DNA of 64,000 bases, taken from NCBI GenBank assembly GCA_004764695.1, contig SMSO01000034.1:1443501-1507500 (forward strand), read 5' to 3'. A model generated the notes under the pieces. It did no database searches, was not told where the DNA came from, and saw nothing but the letters and a program-made list of their open reading frames with translations. Of the stretch, positions 24,601 through 30,645 are shown in pieces. Source of the stretch: Schizochytrium sp. TIO01 (Eukaryota > Sar > Bigyra > Thraustochytrida > Thraustochytriidae). The translations under genes were made by a program, and so were the position numbers. The first letter of the stretch is position 1. Each line of letters starts with the position of its first letter.

Positions 24601-24713
24601 CATCGACAACAGCTACAGCGAGCTCGACTCGCGGACCATCAAGCACACATGATTGCATTGAAGAGGAAAGTCAGATTGATAGTGATGATGATCCTCACCA
24701 CCACTTACACTGA
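12606..24713 (+). CDS. giant bridge-like lipid transfer protein, FMP27/SABRE/Hobbit (BLTP2) family, with zinc fingers and PH-like domain
   Basis: One uninterrupted frame of 4035 codons. Residues 1-320 are disordered, rich in Ser, Asn, Gly and acid. A hydrophobic double segment at about 333-380 is the membrane anchor, and what follows reads like the start of the repeating beta-groove. Two RanBP2-type zinc fingers (W-x-C-x2-C-x10-C-x2-C) lie at 829-851 and 1169-1190, with acidic runs near 920-945. The family hallmark 'GFWDK' occurs at residue 2064, followed by 'LRYLFHGLLNIHAKRASVRLL' as in FMP27/SABRE proteins. A proline/tryptophan-rich segment near 2440-2500 ('WAPPCGYPPKWKQHALLVQC') corresponds to the family's WPPW region. 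A PH-like domain sits at about 3530-3675 ('SGYILKRG...', ending '...EWIAAM'), and the C-terminal hallmark region at about 3795-3865. BLTP2/SABRE proteins form long channels that move lipids between ER and plasma membrane. The zinc fingers and the size (typical members have about 2200-2800 residues) are unusual. No introns are required. Confidence 0.88.
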   Translation: MSGPERRRPRVSSGGSGPSGLGSRSNVWAASQASNGRGDPDWRIDANPDNDSTDKNDNNELNNEFNDKERTAIGGGNNGTQGRRGAYAASKRNSSHRNGYRGGPEEIANLEMRQGDFFEEDADRDIQYRDEMYNEIDGLENHEDDEDDAGMPWTQVPENSGARRRKDRGGLQMLLHDDDIQSIPTSVSPSVASSSVQSLFRRNAYSNYNGNSNYSGSNYNRSGKNYNNSGGSSSNNSGGRGSSVLSKKNSRLAQELSMSRNLDSRRLHDSWAHSSSSMGSSRPSLYSNSSQGFLQKSWGVLRGSKHPPSSGGTHSQSQTASTTTRSWSASVPTMILVGVISVYGVLSVFVNLGFRLLGIQLPMLLAPILLIVISGIILARPGTLASLLCTGINLVAQRAIGLNTRAEIGRIDLLRRRIDGMGIYWEDVSIVEIEEISLQFTSRAMHEFHGPTRPLLTLMVSGVHINMLHALIEAFLNSGAVSMSSKQQTGQQSPSSMDSTAGPSAGPGSPAPPSNLPSTNINSRGSAGQQGGSNSQATSEQQFLRQKQQKKLENQQKLFGRIVWISGFLVAEVDRVNLRFISSDVNFDLQAHNLLLSCSKRIVSGHKDSQKTERYSSGSRGIEIGGASMNTNPKTPDSSFAWTANELLTIAETRLTMGKFSIDVGCGLNATPIFNLDGLCIEAGVAHSSESGSHPVCACLSGSKQNVGNRASLPNGGFLIHNLSIGANEIDLLASHNLVAALRVVIGLQKKSHINHLPHDGGRNHFMPDASESATAPLDTQEDLATMSAERRIELSRKERLPGLRKSRTSSELSEDTAMSELSIDSAGWECERCRFYNQPLDLVCTVCKMPSDSDAANTESSEAHAGVAQAPKAKSRSATLEPQEFGASKKRPSNIQDKSRRPVPGTLAMDDFLQVHGDDNIEEDEKDEEEDEEDEEEEEDSPGSMSHKPKEAVRSAPEVILQSLLRKLPTLCEVQISTLLFAVQGERASQTIGGGAILHCQVQGQLAITQAKPPPGIYEESQKLVSRSIVLNSRIQHLTGAVLPCSFERIAANQISMRESRNFMLLPELRKHTFLQVRDIETRFTADINVTKGNRNDPSLKDTSTSPPKSTRGDDRSDISSDDIEGIDVSKRDSSSASEDNSDEEDETLNAGERGSLGTLNKEPGRAWSCPICNNRNTGSDQVCGLCQEPYDAVVVRPASWFDMSPISGGALKTAQNDHHHDTSIRVELHVRQPEVQASLTAFECLTNLKGALTQVDDDEDDEDDEDGNDYDDADELEPGTILHSGRGTTKGGETPKASQPAVVIGHGMAEDDSTEIQPSKPVPKKSAFTPWMSEVIGVSFTRTVRLHFEVSEASCRVLPMTPVSSRKSVNMGTTISATQVTAELHKITFKIKLDHAIPPALAALALRNARNARKSGKPLTGQKHGVQVMFGASDISIGPMSIWQVFTAREAKYRANEVSQWSTQVPIGNVDLDESKRRSRLVHVSGPISTNVRLQWEKSASGPRLAAVKVLGSDPGVRINLHGASVLRILALVYDYSNEYLRCFKTQLQPTHVGRGNTNFPQHTRKENQPKGPRAAVASSTGPTASAIKQAQFLTALKTKLQVSITFKKLSVAVHAVDSLTNTRHAFRLSLPELSIDACGDKPIKLRLRKTTGSLATSTNTSSMGTYNPFFKCSKISLDIIFGKSEIANVPLTTLDMKMYLVQVTQGPDIQFGLALQALLRQRKALRQGLRDLAARRVILKSSSARSSPTNMSQHQPNSATSTYSPLTGVSSPTGYASGVNSVFAASFDPSKPLFVSPKVDTRKTVQQSSSAKKGSHRQIHIKLQVDELLLRFLHDEDSFVEDPRLEKYRPSKNSTAKSIPPYIGYICLEKTSIGLEWDSVEHSKEGLIDLVWAFDDCSSDTIPRAAHAHGFSFALGARIFQFDVSHSLFQLRNHKRPLAEAWSLSVARPCTIVLAELRGTSACISTVDVVLSEAFPGIFSHDVTLEPQTMLDSMSLHPYGVLFKDLPRAAVPLKTYYDVDLVCAQLNVAYGECLSATLRAFDVAFSRMLPKSSDKRSPRLGFWDKLRYLFHGLLNIHAKRASVRLLTLSPWHGDTGLLISGNDLQLRNLREIHEKPGSHLRKGRRGIDDSRKRLAKHQSNSRSMASDGSARDVMDWNSFFVPMSRHGSIRSRNHSTGSTGRDSFETATLNNSDTGTGDGNNMGQNVPIAREWEITSHQFVLSAIRNDRANKVLQTTLLTAPRTRLHVSFRWGQNSTLDHYVQLMHAPDARPWNIDDMYADFRSDGLDLGLKFEFGVAARVDHGGKHETPPGSPSIGLQYTGEVVSPPRLNPTPENRADDDDDDDDASDTLYPTVTLCWSSYPYLCEIRRAFAPLGPSRTPPEKATFARLLTRLRIGILADRPRVLWWEEPHSEAALFLAADSVVTRIEYIRPPDEGIDWAPPCGYPPKWKQHALLVQCSMVQSHFIPRAMPYLSMADSAILLEERTYVDATGCGWRFSNTFPPPPMATLEAMSSSSKDEDNPAQKLPASEPWVMTPAIMLTAGQWQQMQASMKTRESMTSQDSFYTFNDEDPGDDSVFTIRMDEVRLRWAMSIRDALFMVVGSVMFAFRLQSKVDERLREEAFLAADSQALLLLAKHKQKQLKGNLPSDDQVSTDSVIIRESSTSLQGDDNSAPEGQQDVEAAQRKAQFDGHFFGPLVDFEDAFAPEKPPSAFMADLLRRSDRALNGRKYKAPTAYVEHWVHDEQSLRLEQETTGKDSGDDSSGKDVPGNASNDVSEGNLFNDASGSFPDDDMGAQGHDDAQSTTTSEAHGEEAGQLEFLVKLRWGQVFLRADSDAAFVTGEVATIRTFKSLMQCFERLTNTEMPGFEMIRKEVDVQVRGAQVFTLTSEHAEERRERCTPWVDLRRNYESLCFTDTLQDYAFCFHVDDEFRLGSEYESEDTIARTTSHHRRNVDTLGGSGKGKGSIDHRPALERMNFSIRELSYAIVPPESAAQAKQYSPSDARVPKGRFLLNLPSLNINLDSRSFFDILGVIRKLLLVMPSPDYTALLKKANVRDEKSHPSHSRGESGDWEDSFGDLDMDGDFEDSDSDLGQPIHKVQALLGDDFVDDDITPSDLDSLVEDASTTDSVDARPHGAAHSRSRSVELPSEKRRVHHKPTQSEVGVIGLDAGDLAAIQREAQHIRTGSKGSFSGRSSQMRRGQTFVGNISSRLRPRARANTGSAAASVAGSVGSHNSGRNRRESIIGGKQLLSEAEAELMSSNNSFGVLKKIIERLLGARTVEEKARESELVYSIGEANIYLVEDGNPPNSGGTQQRKDESQGGKVEFSRVMMQIFNLRGSHTFANDGSTRVQISLGDLLVSDIMQANCSFRDILRGYVVSSGSNDSSRVPLLRVDAKTQPHFIVGDYKVNVYEMLQVLIYPGAPSYRLAVHLTYDAATFFMRFFQSEADEDFSDDTALILAPTKVSSTETHSSSSDHKLGLQDDLTSIGTSGNPGGVPRSRGGSLSDEAVELALLAGPQDTGAPQPQRIIRSGYILKRGRNDISWAAGRVRRNFCQLKVVRTEGGDGHQVVLEYYRSELETRLRLPPRGTVYLKDVVVLDFSQDLGAPKHALDMIVQSSAAVSRGRADPDALARTITYTFSPDLSGRRNRTAHPNVASAEWIAAMRPFVRKNVLGDDITKVLKDESHRQTFDDITSHALKLFVSHAQRRAAAATVSAQRRENQSKALIEYGLARPDVRMASNEGIPLEMLRDSKQYELFLTQNRAKRYLLSKRRASAMGLLDSDTIRMHSGELVDLVYMKYMRTSGLYISVALQGFPYFGKLNNKRAECAAIKLHFRLFTWQKFFGFMRQRLTRSLIKSLMFTGAAGARNRERNMMREAAEQAGREALAKEFNEERAKAGAAVKASANAKAATSASSSHGGSSDRAASTGRKLPSRQQVKEIFTKKLSSGSKSPNSADATVGTNRSVTSPNSASSTSEPQHRRNLRISIGIKTPSISSTTATASSTRGPSSTHDCIEEESQIDSDDDPHHHLH

Positions 24714-24931
24714 TTCCTATGTTGTTTGCGAAGGGCGTACTAGATTGTGAAAACCAAATATTGATTTATTTTGTGTGTGTATATATAAATCTTTGAGTAG
24801 ATCCTATGTGACCATACTTTACCTCGAGGAAACTTGTTGCAGAAAGAAGTTTGATTATAATAATAATAAAAACAAGGAACAGAGAAAGGCTATTTTAAAG
24901 GTGGCTGTAACATTTTTAATTAGTCTCTAAT
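24714..24931. other. short convergent 3' flank
   Basis: About 220 bases between the ends of two convergent genes. AT-rich, with a TG run and a TAA repeat (about 24857-24868), and presumably the two 3' UTRs. No terminator or polyadenylation motif stands out. Confidence 0.5.
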
Positions 24932-25996
24932 TTACTCTTTGTCGAGAGTATACTTTTCAATATCATCGAGGTCGTTATCCACGAGAGATTGGTAGGTAGC
25001 TTCTACCATATCCTTCAAAGAATAGTACTTGAGCCCAAGGCCCCCGTCAGAAACGGGCTTTTCTGATTGTGAAATATTCATTTTGGTACGGTTGGGGGGT
25101 GGGTGACCAGCGCCAGCAGGGGGGATATCATCATCAACCTCCGTGGGAAGCTTGGCCTTTCGTTCATCAGAAACATTATCAGATTCCTTGAGAACCTGCA
25201 TCACTTCCGCAATCATGGGTACAGCACCGACCAAGACATTGCGCTGGCCCCAGCCTGCCCAGTCAAGATCTTGTCGAGCAGCAATCACGTGAGCGCGAGC
25301 TACATCGCGAACATCCACAACTGCGATGGACTGCTGCTTGATCTTGGGTGCACTAAAGTAGCCAATGATGGTGTTGCAACTTGTGTTGAGATGTGTCTGA
25401 CCCGGTAACATAGGTCCAAAGATCAAGCACGGGTTCATCACACTGAGCTTGAACGGGCAATCATCCTTTGCAGCAAGTTCCCAGGCAAGGCGTTCTGCTA
25501 GGACCTTGGAAAGACAGTAAAAGTTCTTTTTCTCTTCAAGAACATCAGCATCACTCCAATCCTCCTCGCTAAATGCTTCCTCTAAAGGTTTGGTTCCATA
25601 GGCCATGTATACAGCGGCCGTGCTGCTCGTGAGGACAACGCGCTCGACTCCCTTGGCTGCGCAGGCCTCAAGGACTGTGCGCGTGCCTTCAAGGGCAGGC
25701 TCAACAAGTTTGGCGCGACCAGAGTCATCGTGGTTCATAAAAAACGGCGACGCTGTGTGAATGACGATCTTGCATCCCTCAATGGCCGCATCAAAAGATC
25801 CTTTCTTGGTAAGGTCGCATCCAGAGAACATCTTTAGCCTTTCCGCGGCACCATCTAGATTCTGCAGAAAGTCTGTCTTGGCCTCAGATCTCGTCGTGCC
25901 GTGTACTTCAAAGCCTGCATCTAGAGCCTCCTTGACAACCCAGCTTCCCAGGAAACCTGTGGCGCCAGTCACGCATACCTTCACTGTCTCCGACAT
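24932..25996 (-). CDS. extended SDR reductase (dihydroflavonol reductase / cinnamoyl-CoA reductase-like)
   Basis: A 354-residue NAD(P)-dependent reductase of the extended short-chain dehydrogenase class. The N-terminal Rossmann motif is 'TGATGFLGSW' (G11, G14, G17). The catalytic pair is Y160 and K164 in 'FYCLSKVLAERL', with the preceding Ser/Thr region 'VVLTSSTAAVY'. 'VVDVRDVARAHVIA' and 'NPCLIFGPMLPG' are typical of the dihydroflavonol-4-reductase/anthocyanidin reductase/cinnamoyl-CoA reductase clade. Such enzymes occur widely in protists that make no flavonoids, so the natural substrate is more likely a small aldehyde or ketone. The C-terminal 60 residues ('VDDDIPPAGAGHPPPNRTKM...') look partly disordered. 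Starts at a clear ATG; single exon. Confidence 0.9.
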   Translation of the reverse strand: MSETVKVCVTGATGFLGSWVVKEALDAGFEVHGTTRSEAKTDFLQNLDGAAERLKMFSGCDLTKKGSFDAAIEGCKIVIHTASPFFMNHDDSGRAKLVEPALEGTRTVLEACAAKGVERVVLTSSTAAVYMAYGTKPLEEAFSEEDWSDADVLEEKKNFYCLSKVLAERLAWELAAKDDCPFKLSVMNPCLIFGPMLPGQTHLNTSCNTIIGYFSAPKIKQQSIAVVDVRDVARAHVIAARQDLDWAGWGQRNVLVGAVPMIAEVMQVLKESDNVSDERKAKLPTEVDDDIPPAGAGHPPPNRTKMNISQSEKPVSDGGLGLKYYSLKDMVEATYQSLVDNDLDDIEKYTLDKE

Positions 25997-26489
25997 TCTG
26001 CTCGCAGACCTTTATTATTATTCGCCCTCCGCTCCTGTGGCTACACCTCTTGACTCTTGCCTGTCACCTCGCAGATGCCTCCGCGATTGATTCTGTTTCG
26101 GGTTTGCAGCCAACTCCAAGTTCACCTCAGCCGGGGGTCATTCTGGGCACTGCACCTGCGCTTCCTGATATTATCTTCCATATCCTCTGGTTTGCCTCCT
26201 GCGGTAAACACGCTCCAAACACGCAGAGTACACCCGTTCCGACGTCGATCATCACTTCTCAAAGCTCTCAATAGGTCGCAGAACTCTCAACTTCTGTGGA
26301 GTCGAGAGCGCTTCGAAAGCGAGAAAGATCTGACGAACGGACTTTGTCGAGCGTGAGGCCTCAAGGAGCGTTGCGGAGGGTTTGCAAGCAGTTTCGGGGT
26401 CGTAGGCCAAGGTTTCGAGAGATAGTGGATGGCGGTGAGTACGAGACGGAATGGGAATCGAACGAAGATCTCAAGATCCGATCTTTAGT

Positions 26490-26700
26490 GTTTACTGTTT
26501 AGTGTTTAATGGTTAATGTTTAATCTTCAAAAGTTTAATGTTTTACCTTTCAGGTGTTATTCTGTAACCTTTGAAGTCGATAGTATCTTTAAACTTTGAG
26601 GTTTGATGTTATGGGCTTTGAGGTTTTGATGTTTCATGTTTGAGCTTTGAGCTTTGAGCTCTTCAAGTTTGATGTTTTCAGCTTTGCGCTTTACTCCGGT
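26490..26700. repeat. degenerate tandem low-complexity repeat (GTTTAATG / GCTTTGAG)
   Basis: About 200 bases made of loosely repeated words such as TTTAGTGTTTA, GTTTAATG, TTTGAGGTTTTGATG and GAGCTTTGAG, with strong T+G bias on this strand. It looks like replication slippage products that have since diverged. Confidence 0.7.
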
Positions 26701-27430
26701 ATTTGTGGATGTTTATAACTCACGTCGGATCATGGTGCACACGTGTGCATGTGAAGATGGATGCAAAAGTTCGCGGAGGTTGATGGAGTACTCTCATTTA
26801 CACAAGTGCCAAAGTTCGAAGTATTGGAGCCACTCTTGACAGCAGATGCCATTGGGATGGGCTTTCATTGAGGCTCGGGCATTTCGTGACGTGACTGAGG
26901 CAAATACTAAACCTTGTTCAGGAGGACGAATCAAGTGCACGAGTTACGAGAGGCGATGGATGCTCCCGGTGGATGCTCGAGGAGCAAGCACCGATCAGTC
27001 TTTGATCTCGACCATCGAGCAACTTATTTGTATGCGCGTGCCGTTTTGGAGCAGAGTTCTGACGCTTCGCTTCGAGTTCGTTCTGGTTCTGTTCTCAGCT
27101 GGACACTAAGCTTGCGCAATTAAATCGGACGCAACGATTATGCCAGCGTGGCTCTGCGTACACTCCACCATGAAGCGAGTTTTGCGCCAATGCCAAAGCT
27201 TTCTTGCGAGCGTGGATTTCATTTGCTATTGGGTACCTCGGTTCTTAGAGATTGCAGAAGAATTGCTTCAAAGAGTGTACCAGGGAGCGGCTGCGGAATT
27301 GATGACGGAGTGGTTCCTGATCAATGCATAATTTTGTAGGGGCACTGACGTAGTCGAGAAGTCGCAATCGCAGCACATTCATAATTCTATTGGCTTTAGA
27401 ATAATTTATTATAATCTACTTGCAATCGTG

Positions 27431-27462
27431 GGTAGGTAGGTAGGTAGGTAGGTAGTAGGTAG
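27431..27462. repeat. (TAGG)n microsatellite
   Basis: Six consecutive TAGG units plus one interrupted unit, the longest occurrence of this motif in the window. Confidence 0.9.
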
Positions 27463-27726
27463 ATGATTGCTCGCATAATGTGAAACGAGTAGAAATGGTC
27501 TATAGTGACTTACAGATTTAATTAACTAAACGCAACAATCTTGAAGATATACCCACCTACTACGACATAAAAGGGTTGGGAGAATATAAAGGTTGGAGCA
27601 AGGGCGCGTGAGACTTTTCGTGAGATAGTTTGAGCACTTGAAATCAAAGTAGGATTGAGGATGAAGAGAGGAAAAGAATAAAAAGGAGATCTAAGTTACA
27701 GATTCGAACATGGGGAAAAGGCGATA

Positions 27727-30196
27727 TTAAAACTCAAGTTCTTCAAGACCGAGAAGAAATGGGCTCAAGAGTGGGACTAGTCTTGCACGAGCACAAAGTT
27801 CGTGACGCAGGTCAGCGATTCGTAGAAGCGATTCGTGCATTCGTCTTTGCTTACTAGCGTTAATGTGATCGCTGTTCGCATCCTTCGACGAATTTTTTAC
27901 CCTTTCGCTATTCTTCTGTTCCTCTAAAGTCTCTCGGGCACGTTTACGGCCCATAGGCAATTTAAAAGCGCAAGAGACAATAATTGCAGATTGAAGCTCA
28001 TCCAGTACTTGGAGCGCATGTTTTTCAACTTTGTATAATTTTGTAAGCCGCAAATTAATGTCAAGTGCAGCACGGATTGACTCAATGAGAGTGTTGCTGT
28101 ATAATTGCAAGCATTTTTGTTAGCATTTTGTAAGGACAATTGGAACCGGGCATCATCTCTTGGACTTACTCTGATGAGTCTAGACTGTAAATTATTGCAG
28201 CGATGCAGGCATCCAAACCAAGATATAAAAACGAGCGTTAGGATAGGGAGATTTTCTCACTATAAGCAATTTGGAGCTTTACTTACATCAAGTTTGTCAA
28301 AACTTCATTTTCTCTTACTGCACCTGCAAGCGCTTCTGTTCCATGTATACCAATGTCATTCCTTCCCACACTACCCAATGCATATTTGTTAAAAGTAAAA
28401 TAGATCAATTAGTTTCTGTCTGGCGATGGGCCTCATGCGTTTTCACTTACTTCAAATATGTGAGAGATTTGTTCATTTTGAAGGCATCCACAAGTGCTTG
28501 TGCGTCTGCAAAATCAAAATCGGAGTCTGGAATACTTAAATCTGCAAGAGATGCACTGGTTTGCAGTGCATCTGCCAGGGCATGGGCTCCTTCGTCTCCA
28601 ATAGCATTTCTGAAGAGACTGTTGGATCAGTCACATGGCACAATGTCAGTTTCCATAAACAGAATACAGGACTCAAAAGAGGAACTTACTCTAGTCTCGT
28701 CAAACGAGTATTTTCTTTGAGGGCCTGTGCTAGCTTTTGAGCCCCCTGCGCTTTAATATTATTGTATCGAACACTTTGACAGGGTAATTGCGTTAGGCTG
28801 TGTGGTTTGTAGATGAGGTGTGTCATACGGTCACTTACTTTAATTCAACAAGGTCAAAGTTTGTCTTTAATACCTGTGCTATTGCCTCTGCACCTTCGTT
28901 GCCAATTTGATTGCCACTCATACTATTTTTCAAATACCAACGTTAATGAAATTGCTGTTTTTCTGTAACGAATACAACTCAAAACTTACTCAAGGATTCG
29001 AATCTTACTATTACGGGCTAAGAGATCTGCTACTGCCCGAGCCCCTGTGGGTTGCACAGAATTAGCACAAAGACTATAAGGTTTGGGATGATTCAGTGTT
29101 AGTTGGTACTGCTGCGAAACAGAGCAAGATGACAAGCCAACGTACTTGAGATCTGCCACGGTCGGATGGTCATGAAGAGCTGAGGCTATGAAACTTGCAC
29201 CCTCTGGGCCCAGCTCGTTTCCAGCAAAACTAATTCCCATTAAGCAGTATTTCGACATTTCCTTGTTAGCATTTGTGTGGTCTACATGGTGTCTTTTTGG
29301 AATAAATAACGCACCTGATAAATTTAAGAGCACGGTTTGCTCTGAGCCCACTAGCAATAGCACTCGCGCCTTTGGAGCCAATGCAGTTTTCACGAAGGCT
29401 ATGTTGCGCAGTGTTGTTATACTTTATGTTAGAGTTTGGATTTCAGGCAATACAAAGAAAAATCTGAAGGTGAACGTACTTTAAGTATTCCAGAGTTTCA
29501 TTATCTTTCAAGAGTGTACCAATGATTTGGGCACCCATATCGCCAATATCATTATTAAAGAGACTAAGTAAACGAATGTTAATTTCTGACGCTCTCAAGC
29601 TACCGTATATGGGATGTACTTACCTTAGATGTTTAATGCCCTTCAAGCTTTCTGAAAGATTTCGGATACCTTCGGCTCCAATCTCGTTTGCTTCGATGCT
29701 GTCAATACGTGGTTCGAAAGGTTAGTGAAAGTTGAAGTTGGGTTTTATTCTGTCTCACAAGTGAAAACTTACGCAAGAATTGGAAGGCCAGGTCTTTTCG
29801 CCAAGCCCTTGGCAAGAATGCATGCTCCTTGTGAGCCTAACGCATTCCCATACAAAGTCAACGACACGATACTTTTGTTTTGCGCAAGAGCTTGCGACAA
29901 TAGTTGTGCATCATTTTCGCATAAACAAAGTCCATGGAGTTTAAGTTTCTTCAATGTTGTGCTACTTTGGACAGCCTTCATCAATTCTTTGATGTCTAAA
30001 GCAACGGCTCGATCGAATTCAATTCTGTTTACATGATTATGTTCGCGATTCGAAGTTAGCGATAGACTTAGATGTGATGAAGATTTGTTAGAGTCCGTCT
30101 TCAGGATTTGTAGACTTACGAAATATCTGCCTCGCCTCTGCATATTTTTACAAGAGCATTGCTTAACTTTGTGGCATCATCTTCGCCGTTCATCAT
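27727..30196 (-). CDS. leucine-rich repeat protein, ribonuclease-inhibitor (NLRC3-like) type, 13 exons
   Basis: Reconstructed CDS (minus strand): exons 30120-30196, 29773-30024, 29624-29698, 29480-29563, 29315-29398, 29146-29229, 28990-29073, 28839-28922, 28690-28773, 28451-28618, 28287-28370, 28170-28184 and 27727-28096. This totals 1545 bases, an exact multiple of three, giving 514 residues. Every intron is GT-AG, phase 2 and 60-102 bases long; donors are GTAAG-like, with GTACGT or GTGCGT in three. Most exons are 84 bases, which is one 28-residue repeat with consensus 'N.IG..GA.ALA.AL..N..L..L'; two exons hold three and two repeats. About 14 repeats form a curved LRR solenoid of the RNI type, normally a protein-binding scaffold. 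The C-terminal 100 residues are helical and charged with a basic patch ('GRKRARETLEEQKN'). There is no NACHT or other signalling domain, and the binding partner is unknown. The frame is open above the ATG to a TAA at 30260-30262, so a further 5' exon is not excluded. Confidence 0.85.
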
Positions 30197-30264
30197 TTTC
30201 ACGATGGCGTTCCTTTGCCTGTCCGAAAGAGTCTCCCTAGGTTTAATTAATCGCTGCAATTACA

Positions 30265-30645
30265 ATGGCTGACTTTGGTTTTGGTTTTGGTTTTGGTTTT
30301 GGTTATGCCCCGTCTGAATCAGCTGGCTTGCTTGGGGTTGTCAGACCTTGCCTACGCTTAGTACTGAAGCAGTTGAACTCGCCTCTGTTATCTTTTTATG
30401 AGGGCTTCCCAAGCCCAAGTCGAGTGATCGTCTTTGCCAACCCAATAAGCAAGGCCTCACGGTGGCCACCGAGCAAGCTCTCGTCGATCTCTGGTCTGCA
30501 CTCGGCCAAGGCAAAGCGGAAAGGGTTTTGGAAGTCACCGGCGACCTCACCTCGGAAAGAAGCTTTTGAGCTTGATGATGACGATGATGAAGATGATGAT
30601 GATGTTAGTGAGAAAAGAATTGATTTCATTAAAAATGGAAAATGA
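30265..30645 (+). CDS. uncertain 126-residue frame with FG repeats and Asp-rich tail
   Basis: ATG-initiated frame that starts in a TTTTGG hexamer run (encoding Phe-Gly repeats) and ends in a GAT-rich run (encoding poly-Asp). It lies head-to-head with the LRR gene, 68 bases away. The minus strand of the same DNA also holds an ATG frame (30396-30629) with a poly-Ser tract, which could be a 5' exon of the LRR gene. Both low-complexity ends favour chance openness, and the middle has no recognised domain. Not a confident gene. Confidence 0.22.
   Translation: MADFGFGFGFGFGYAPSESAGLLGVVRPCLRLVLKQLNSPLLSFYEGFPSPSRVIVFANPISKASRWPPSKLSSISGLHSAKAKRKGFWKSPATSPRKEAFELDDDDDEDDDDVSEKRIDFIKNGK
30268..30305. 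repeat. (TTTTGG)n hexanucleotide repeat
   Basis: Five to six tandem TTTTGG units just upstream of the LRR gene. Confidence 0.9.

Larger units (their letters stand above)
25997..27726. other. intergenic, low-complexity repeats, no gene
   Basis: Contains a degenerate TTTGAGGTTT / GTTTAATGTTT type repeat at about 26490-26700 and a (TAGG)n microsatellite at 27431-27462. Plus-strand frames around 26050-26500 and 27140-27340 are short and unrecognised. Confidence 0.5.
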
